A stretch of DNA of 7,970 bases from an uncultured Christensenella sp. (GTDB lineage: Bacteria; Bacillota; Clostridia; Christensenellales; Borkfalkiaceae): the NCBI GenBank assembly GCA_910578655.1, contig CAJTQE010000076.1, forward strand, positions 1-7,970, given 5' to 3'. The position numbers were made by a program, and so were the translations under genes. Positions within the stretch are counted from its first letter, which is position 1. Every line of letters begins with the position of its first letter. The notes beneath the pieces were generated by a model. That model was not told the DNA's origin and did not search any database. It saw only the letters and a program-made list of their open reading frames with translations. Shown one piece after another: positions 1 through 4,811 of the stretch.

Positions 1-162
1 CTGAATGTGTTCCCATATAGCGTAACCATACGGACGGATTACCATAGTTCCCTTTACGGGGCCGTAATCGACCAGTCCGGTTTTAATAACAACGTCCGTA
101 TACCAACGGGGAAAATCTTTTTCAATGTCAGCGATTTGCTCTACAAAACTTTCTTTTGCCAT
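1..162 (-). CDS. proS: Prolyl-tRNA synthetase, archaeal/eukaryotic type, N-terminal fragment (runs off the window)
   Basis: ProRS charges tRNA-Pro with proline in the cytoplasm. Only the first 54 residues are visible; the gene continues leftward beyond position 1. The protein begins MAKESFVEQIADIEKDF and continues with WYTDVVIKTGLVDYGPVKG and then MVIRPYGYAIWEHIQ. This is the well-conserved N-terminus of class II ProRS of the shorter archaeal/eukaryotic-like type (ProRS type 3), not the bacterial type with an editing insertion. The RPYGYAIWE block lies at the start of the class II catalytic core. The start is the ATG at 162-160. An AAAAAGG stretch ends 7 nt upstream as a plausible ribosome binding site. 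The gene is transcribed divergently from the phosphohexomutase. No T-box leader fits in the 137-bp gap. The identification is by recognition of the conserved N-terminus; the catalytic motifs 2 and 3 lie outside the window. Confidence 0.9.
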   Translation of the reverse strand, partial: MAKESFVEQIADIEKDFPRWYTDVVIKTGLVDYGPVKGTMVIRPYGYAIWEHIQ

Positions 163-192
163 AATTATACCTTTTTATTTTAATCAAAGCAT

Positions 193-220
193 AGTTTAAC
201 ATATTTCAACAAAATTTCAA
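193..220 (-). promoter_or_regulatory. Weak candidate promoter for proS
   Basis: On the minus strand, TTGAAA (plus positions 215-220) is followed after 16 nt by TAAACT (193-198), a 4/6 match to the -10 consensus. It lies about 30 bp before the proS start. The region is very A/T rich and other poor matches exist, for example a second TTGAAA nearer the gene, so the exact site is uncertain. Confidence 0.3.
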
Positions 221-264
221 AGCAAAATAAGCTTCAAATGAAAATATTTTTAGCCGTCAAACAC

Positions 265-293
265 TTGAAATAACGGCAAAAATATTATATAAT
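265..293 (+). promoter_or_regulatory. Sigma-A-type promoter for the phosphohexomutase-transketolase unit
   Basis: TTGAAA (265-270, 5/6 match to the -35 consensus) and a perfect TATAAT (288-293) are separated by exactly 17 nt. Transcription should begin about 6-8 nt after the -10 box, near 299-301. That coincides with the A of the ATG at 300. There is no Shine-Dalgarno sequence between promoter and start, so the layout predicts a leaderless message for the first gene of the unit. Confidence 0.75.
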
Positions 294-299
294 AGTTAT

Positions 300-1781
300 A
301 TGAACTTAACTTACGGGCATTTAAAAAGCGGAACCGACGTCAGAGGAGTTGCCGTCGGTCAGAAAATTACGCTTACGGACGAAGTCGTGCGCAGCTTAGC
401 TTGCGCATTCGTTAAATGGTTGAGCGTCAGATCCGGCAAACTCACTTTTAAAATTGCTGTCGGCAACGACAGCAGAATTTCCGCGCCGCGCGTTTTCAAC
501 AACGTTAAGGAAGGTATCCTGTCGAGCGGAAGCGACGTCGTTTATACGGGGCTTTCTTCTACCCCTTCTATGTTTATACTTTTAAAGAAATCCGACTTCG
601 GCTGTGACGCGTCGATTATGATTACAGCCTCCCACCTGCCTTATGACAGAAACGGGTTGAAATTTTTCACGCCCGACGGCGGACTGAGTTCAGACGACAT
701 CGATGAGATTTTCGATATAGCCGCAAGGAAAGATTTTTTGACGGGAAACGGAAATTACAGCGAGCGGTCGTTTATGGGCGAATATTCGAGTCTGTTAGTT
801 GAACAGGTTCGCGCAAACTGTAAATGCGAGAAACCGCTTGCCGGAAAAAGAATTATCGTCGACGCCGGTAACGGCGCAGGCGGATTTTTCACGGAAAAAG
901 TTTTGCAGCCGCTTGGTGCGGATACGACGGGCAGTCAGTTTTTAGAGCCCGACGGTTACTTCCCAAACCATATCCCCAACCCGGAGGACAAACAGGCGAT
1001 TAAAAGCCTGCTCAACGCCACGGTTAAAAACAAAGCCGATTTGGGAATAATATTCGATACCGACGTAGACCGCGCCGGTGCAGTTGACGCAAAAGGCAAT
1101 GAAATTAACCGCAACCGCTTAATAGCGCTGCTTTCCGCCATACTTCTGAATGACAGAAAAGGCGTTATAGTGACCGACTCTGTGACGAGCGACGGGCTTA
1201 CCCGTTTTATTGAAAGCTTGGGCGGAAAACATTTAAGATATATGCGCGGATACAAAAACGTAATCGATAAATGCAAAGAGCTCAACGCGCAGGGAACCTA
1301 TTCCCCCCTTGCCATAGAAACCTCGGGACACGCCGCTTTTCAAGAAAACTATTTCCTTGACGACGGGGCATATATCATAACAAAGCTGCTGATATCGCTT
1401 GCCTCGCTTAAAGACGGCGAAACGTTTACCGACTTAATAGCCGCCCTGCCCGAACCCGTCGAAAGCGACGAAGTGCGTATATCGTTTTCGGATGCAACCG
1501 ATTTCAGAGTTAAAGGTGCACAGGTCATTAAAGACATTGAAACGCGCGTTAAAAGCGACGGAGAGTTAAAACTTGCCGAAGAAAATTACGAGGGCGTAAG
1601 GGTTAACTTGGGCGAGAGTTGGTTTCTTATAAGAATGAGCCTGCACGACCCCGTTATGCCAATCAACTTTGAAAGCAACACTGTCGGAGGCAACAAACGG
1701 CTGGCGCAAAAACTTTTAAAAATGCTTGAATCTTATCCGTTTTTAAACACGGAAAATTTAAATAAATATATACAGCAATAA
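300..1781 (+). CDS. Alpha-D-phosphohexomutase (phosphoglucomutase/phosphomannomutase family), divergent clade
   Basis: A 493-residue cytoplasmic enzyme of the alpha-D-phosphohexomutase superfamily, which moves a phosphate between C1 and C6 of a hexose through a phosphoserine. The expected landmarks appear in order: an N-terminal GTDVRG motif (residues 11-16); the catalytic serine loop TASHLP with Ser111; the metal loop DTDVDR (253-258); the sugar-binding loop ETSGH (340-344); and a C-terminal phosphate-binding loop RMSLHDP (445-451). Two loops depart from the common form. TASHLP replaces TASHNP, and RxSxHxP replaces the usual RxSNTEP. This suggests a side clade, so I leave the gene symbol blank; whether the substrate is glucose-, mannose- or glucosamine-phosphate cannot be told from sequence. 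The start ATG gives the normal family N-terminus; it has no SD and sits at the predicted transcription start. Transketolase follows 11 bp downstream in the same unit. Confidence 0.88.
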   Translation: MNLTYGHLKSGTDVRGVAVGQKITLTDEVVRSLACAFVKWLSVRSGKLTFKIAVGNDSRISAPRVFNNVKEGILSSGSDVVYTGLSSTPSMFILLKKSDFGCDASIMITASHLPYDRNGLKFFTPDGGLSSDDIDEIFDIAARKDFLTGNGNYSERSFMGEYSSLLVEQVRANCKCEKPLAGKRIIVDAGNGAGGFFTEKVLQPLGADTTGSQFLEPDGYFPNHIPNPEDKQAIKSLLNATVKNKADLGIIFDTDVDRAGAVDAKGNEINRNRLIALLSAILLNDRKGVIVTDSVTSDGLTRFIESLGGKHLRYMRGYKNVIDKCKELNAQGTYSPLAIETSGHAAFQENYFLDDGAYIITKLLISLASLKDGETFTDLIAALPEPVESDEVRISFSDATDFRVKGAQVIKDIETRVKSDGELKLAEENYEGVRVNLGESWFLIRMSLHDPVMPINFESNTVGGNKRLAQKLLKMLESYPFLNTENLNKYIQQ

Positions 1782-1792
1782 AGGAGAAATTT

Positions 1793-3772
1793 ATGGACTT
1801 AGCTAAAAAAAGCGTCGACGCCATAAGAATAATATCTGCGGAGGCAATAAACCTTGCAAATTCGGGACATCCCGGCATTTGTATGGGTGCCGCCCCCATC
1901 GGATACGAACTGTTTGCCGACTTTTTGAATTTCAGCTGCAAAAACCCGAAATGGGAAAACCGCGACAGGTTCGTTTTGTCCGCGGGACACGGTTCAATGC
2001 TCTTGTACTCGCTTTTGCACCTATTCGGATACAACGTGACAATGGACGACATTAAGCAGTTCAGGCAGTTTGATTCCAAAACGCCCGGGCACCCCGAGTA
2101 CGGCGTTACGGACGGCGTTGAAGTTTCAACGGGACCTTTGGGTCAGGGCATAGGCAACGCTGTCGGCTTTGCAGTTGCGGAGGCGCATCTTGCCGCTTTG
2201 TTCAACAGACCCGATTTCCCCGTCGTAGACCACTTCACTTACGTTTTGTGCGGCGACGGCTGCCTTGAAGAAGGTATCGGTTATGAAGCTTGCTCTTTCG
2301 CAGGGACGCAAAAGCTTGGCAAACTGATTCTTTTATACGACAGAAACAATATTACCATCGAGGGCAATATCAACACCACATTCTCGGAAGACCCTGCAAC
2401 AAGGTTTGCAGCACAGGGTTGGCAGGTTCTGCGCGTGAGCGACGCGAATAATCTTTCGCTGTTAAAGGCGGCGATTAGCCGCGCAAAGAGCGATTTGACC
2501 CGCCCCTCCGTTATTATCTGCAACTCGGTTATCGGATTCGGTTCGCCTATGGCAGGAAGCGCGGAAGCGCACGGAACGCCGCTCGGTGAGGAAAAGCTTG
2601 AAAAGGCAAAGGAAAATCTGGGCTGGACGGAAGATGAATTTACCATACCCGAGGAAGTAAAAGAACACTGCCTTAAAATTGCCGAAAGTAAGCTTAAAAA
2701 GGAACAGGAATGGCTTGACCTATTCGCCAAATACGAGGCGGAATACCCCGACCTTTCCGCAAAATATAAAAAGTTTATGGCAGGGTTCGACCCCGATTTC
2801 GGCGACTTGAATGAACTATTTAACTTCGCCAAACCCGAAGCGACACGCGTTTCAGGCGGAAAAGTTTTAAACAAACTTTCAAACACGTTGACTAATCTTA
2901 TGTCCGGCAGTGCCGATCTTTCTCCCTCCACCAAAACCGAACTCAGGGGCAAGGGATATTTCTCACCCGACAGTCGCGAGGGCTGCAATATCCGTTTCGG
3001 CATACGCGAACACGCTATGGGCGCAATTTGCAACGGAATTCAGCTTCACGGCGGACTCAGGGTTGCCTGCTCCACTTTCTTCACTTTCTCCGATTATATG
3101 CGCGGCGCGGTGCGTATGAGCGCGATTATGGACATTCCCGTTGTTTACGTTTTCACACACGACTCGATTGGCGTCGGCGAGGACGGCCCTACACATCAGC
3201 CCGTAGAACATCTCATATCTCTCAGGGCAATGCCGAACCTGAAAGTGTTCCGCCCCTGCGACGGCAAGGAAACGGCTGCGGCATTTATGTCGGCTTTTAC
3301 CAACAATACCCCGACGGCGATAGTCCTTTCAAGGCAAAACGTTCCGCAGTACACAAGCACGGGACTTACGGCGCTGACGGGCGGTTATACCATATCAGAC
3401 TACGACGAACAGCCCGACGTTCTTTTAATTTCAACGGGCGCTGAAGTGGAACTTTGCGTCGGAGCGCAGTCATTGCTTGCAGAAGAGGGAATTAAGGCAA
3501 GAATAATTTCAATGCCCTGTATGGAAGAGTTTGAAAAGCAAACCGAAGAATACCGTAATCACGTTATGCCTCCAGAAGTTAAGGCAAGAGTTTGCGTTGA
3601 GGCTGCGTCCCCCTATTCCTGGTATAAATACGCAGGCGATTGCGGTGAAATAATCGCAATGAACACTTTCGGCAAATGCGGAAAAGCCGAAGACTTGTTT
3701 GCGCATTTCGGCTTTACGAAAGAAGCAATTGCGGAAAAAGCAAAAGCTTCAATACAAAAAGCTTCAAAATAA
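1793..3772 (+). CDS. tkt: Transketolase, full length
   Basis: Thiamine diphosphate enzyme of the non-oxidative pentose phosphate pathway. It transfers two-carbon units between ketose and aldose phosphates and supplies ribose-5-phosphate and erythrose-4-phosphate. At 659 residues it has the usual one-chain length. The N-terminal ThDP domain shows GHPG with His26, SAGHGS with His66, His100 in PGHPE, and the Mg-ThDP motif GDGCLEEG (Asp155) ending at Asn185/Asn186. The pyrimidine-binding domain shows FGIREHAM (402-409) with the catalytic Glu406, followed by the GVGEDGPTHQPVEHL segment. The C-terminal domain, beginning near residue 535, ends normally with a terminal helix. Translation starts at the ATG at 1793 with AAGGAG at 1781-1786, which overlaps the stop codon of the preceding mutase gene. 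The two genes are therefore almost certainly co-transcribed. A strong terminator follows immediately. Confidence 0.97.
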   Translation: MDLAKKSVDAIRIISAEAINLANSGHPGICMGAAPIGYELFADFLNFSCKNPKWENRDRFVLSAGHGSMLLYSLLHLFGYNVTMDDIKQFRQFDSKTPGHPEYGVTDGVEVSTGPLGQGIGNAVGFAVAEAHLAALFNRPDFPVVDHFTYVLCGDGCLEEGIGYEACSFAGTQKLGKLILLYDRNNITIEGNINTTFSEDPATRFAAQGWQVLRVSDANNLSLLKAAISRAKSDLTRPSVIICNSVIGFGSPMAGSAEAHGTPLGEEKLEKAKENLGWTEDEFTIPEEVKEHCLKIAESKLKKEQEWLDLFAKYEAEYPDLSAKYKKFMAGFDPDFGDLNELFNFAKPEATRVSGGKVLNKLSNTLTNLMSGSADLSPSTKTELRGKGYFSPDSREGCNIRFGIREHAMGAICNGIQLHGGLRVACSTFFTFSDYMRGAVRMSAIMDIPVVYVFTHDSIGVGEDGPTHQPVEHLISLRAMPNLKVFRPCDGKETAAAFMSAFTNNTPTAIVLSRQNVPQYTSTGLTALTGGYTISDYDEQPDVLLISTGAEVELCVGAQSLLAEEGIKARIISMPCMEEFEKQTEEYRNHVMPPEVKARVCVEAASPYSWYKYAGDCGEIIAMNTFGKCGKAEDLFAHFGFTKEAIAEKAKASIQKASK

Positions 3773-3782
3773 CTGTAATATT

Positions 3783-3817
3783 AGCCTCCTGCCCTTAATT
3801 TAGCAGGGGGCTTTTTT
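3783..3817 (+). terminator. Intrinsic terminator of the mutase-transketolase unit
   Basis: A 9-bp stem (3784-3792 with 3803-3811) contains one T-G wobble. The loop is 10 nt and six T residues follow at 3812-3817. It begins 11 bp after the transketolase stop codon, as expected for the end of the unit. Confidence 0.92.
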
Positions 3818-3823
3818 ATTGCC

Positions 3824-3852
3824 TTGGCTTATCGAATACCCTGTGATATACT
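3824..3852 (+). promoter_or_regulatory. Extended -10 promoter of the decayed small gene
   Basis: TTGGCT (3824-3829, 4/6 match) and TATACT (3847-3852, 5/6 match) are 17 nt apart. A TG dinucleotide at 3844-3845 gives the extended -10 form TGnTATACT. The predicted start of transcription is near 3859, about 35 nt before the ATG at 3894. It lies directly after the preceding terminator, so this is an independent transcription unit. Confidence 0.6.
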
Positions 3853-3893
3853 AAAATTACTTAATTAAATCACTCAGGATCAGGAGGACGATA

Positions 3894-4343
3894 ATGCAGA
3901 TAGAAGATTTGGCAGAAGAAACGCTTAAAGAGTTTCTTTTGGAATGCGTCGGCAACAAAGCTGAGGAAGTTTAGCAACTGACGGCTACGTCAGACGGAAT
4001 AGAATATTTAGCAGACAAGGATGAGTTGATAGCTGAAACTGACGGGTGCGAAATACTTGAAGTCGTCGATTCGGAAGTTGAACGCCACTACAAAAAGAAC
4101 GGTAAAATACATATTATGTACTCGCTTGATTACATATTGCAGACGTTTTCGGATTCGGAATTTGTCTGGCGCATACAAGGCACGATTAAAGCTCACCTAA
4201 GCATACCCGATTAAAAGACGGTTAATTGGTCGGAATTCGCCGACGAAAAAAATGACTTTGAAGAGCTTTATGAAAAATATAAACACCTTGTATCCTTTGA
4301 GAAAATCGAATACTGAGATATTGAAGCGGGCATCATAGAATAA
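3894..4343 (+). pseudogene. Decayed gene for an unrecognised acidic protein of about 149 aa, with three in-frame stops
   Basis: I do not recognise this protein. Translation from the ATG at 3894, preceded by a perfect AGGAGG at 3882-3887 with 6-nt spacing, gives 26 residues (MQIEDLAEETLKEFLLECV and on) and then TAG at 3972-3974. The same frame continues as 79 open codons to TAA (4212-4214), 33 codons to TGA (4314-4316), and 8 codons to a final TAA (4341-4343). No frame change is needed. The codons between the stops look like those of neighbouring genes, and the product is acidic and soluble-looking, with segments such as CEILEVVDSEVERHYKK, YSLDYILQTFSDSEFVWR and DFEELYEKYKHLVSFEKIEY. Each stop is one substitution from a common sense codon. 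The neighbouring genes use no internal stops, so recoding of all three stop types is unlikely. Alternatives are a real 26-aa peptide, a separate 62-aa ORF starting at 4026, or sequencing error. The promoter and terminator still look intact. Confidence 0.6.
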
Positions 4344-4350
4344 CAGACAA

Positions 4351-4385
4351 AATAAAAAAGGAAGGCAACGCCTTCCTTTTTTATT
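4351..4385. terminator. Bidirectional intrinsic terminator between convergent units
   Basis: A perfect 16-bp inverted repeat: a GGAAGGC/GCCTTCC core (4360-4366 with 4370-4376) and an AAC loop. It is extended by A4354-4359 pairing with T4377-4382 and three further A/T pairs outward. T-runs lie on the 3' side of the hairpin on both strands. It therefore fits as a terminator for the rightward decayed gene, 7 nt after its last stop, and for the leftward hyp operon, about 80 nt after the hypA stop. Confidence 0.88.
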
Positions 4386-4466
4386 CTCCGCAATTATTTA
4401 CGGGGGTTCTTTATATTAGCCTGTGCGGCTGTGTTACCTAACGGGTAATAACTTTGACTATCGGGG

Positions 4467-4811
4467 TTATTTTACCTCGATATCTTTAATATTCATTTCG
4501 TTACCCGTTACGAGATAGGTATCGCTATTTCCGCAATACGGACAAATCTTTGCATATTCAGAGGTTTTATACGTCCTTTTACAATTATTGCAGTACGAAA
4601 CAGCTTCCAACACGATAAGATTTAATTGTGTGTCACGCATAAACTTTGTTTTTTTCTTTGCCCAATCAAAACAATCGCGGAACAAATCGGGTACAATTGA
4701 AGAAACTTCGCCGACTTCCATATTCAATGCGGTTACTTTTTCAACCTTGTTTTCTTCGGCAACAGCTTCCACTTGCTTTATTACGTGCATCACAATACCC
4801 AACTCGTGCAT
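4467..4811 (-). CDS. hypA: HypA, nickel metallochaperone for hydrogenase maturation
   Basis: HypA delivers nickel, together with the GTPase HypB, to the large subunit of [NiFe]-hydrogenase; in some bacteria the pair also serves urease. The 114-residue length is normal. The N-terminus MHELGIV carries the invariant His2 and Glu3 of the nickel site. The zinc-binding domain has two CxxC pairs, Cys74/Cys77 and Cys90/Cys93 (CNNC and CPYC). The protein ends with the family-typical GNEMNIKDIEVK strand. The start is fixed by the MHE motif, since the amino-terminal region must be exact for nickel binding. The ATG follows the TAA of the upstream gene with no gap (TAAATG), and an AAAAAGG ribosome binding site lies inside that upstream gene. 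This is the last gene of the leftward operon. No hypC, hypD, hypE, hypF or hydrogenase gene is within view, so the nickel enzyme it serves is unknown. Confidence 0.93.
   Translation of the reverse strand: MHELGIVMHVIKQVEAVAEENKVEKVTALNMEVGEVSSIVPDLFRDCFDWAKKKTKFMRDTQLNLIVLEAVSYCNNCKRTYKTSEYAKICPYCGNSDTYLVTGNEMNIKDIEVK

Noticed and set aside
163..299. T-box riboswitch or other leader upstream of proS
   Set aside because: The 137-bp gap is too short for a T-box plus terminator and is plain A/T-rich sequence shared with the divergent promoter. No T-box consensus or hairpin with a T-run was found on the minus strand.
2281..3033. 250-aa open frame on the minus strand inside transketolase
   Set aside because: It lies wholly antisense to an unmistakable full-length transketolase. 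Its protein is serine-rich and low in recognisable motifs, as expected for a shadow of a GC-ending codon pattern. No ribosome binding site was noted.
3972..4316. Stop-codon reassignment or selenocysteine at the internal stops
   Set aside because: All three stop types are affected, which no known code variant explains, and the flanking genes use none internally. No convincing SECIS-like hairpin was seen right after the TGA at 4314.
4386..4466. Inverted repeat near 4430-4510 (ACGGGTAA with TTACCCGT) as a second terminator or operator
   Set aside because: One arm lies inside hypA, the 8-bp match is widely spaced and no T-run follows. It is compatible with chance.
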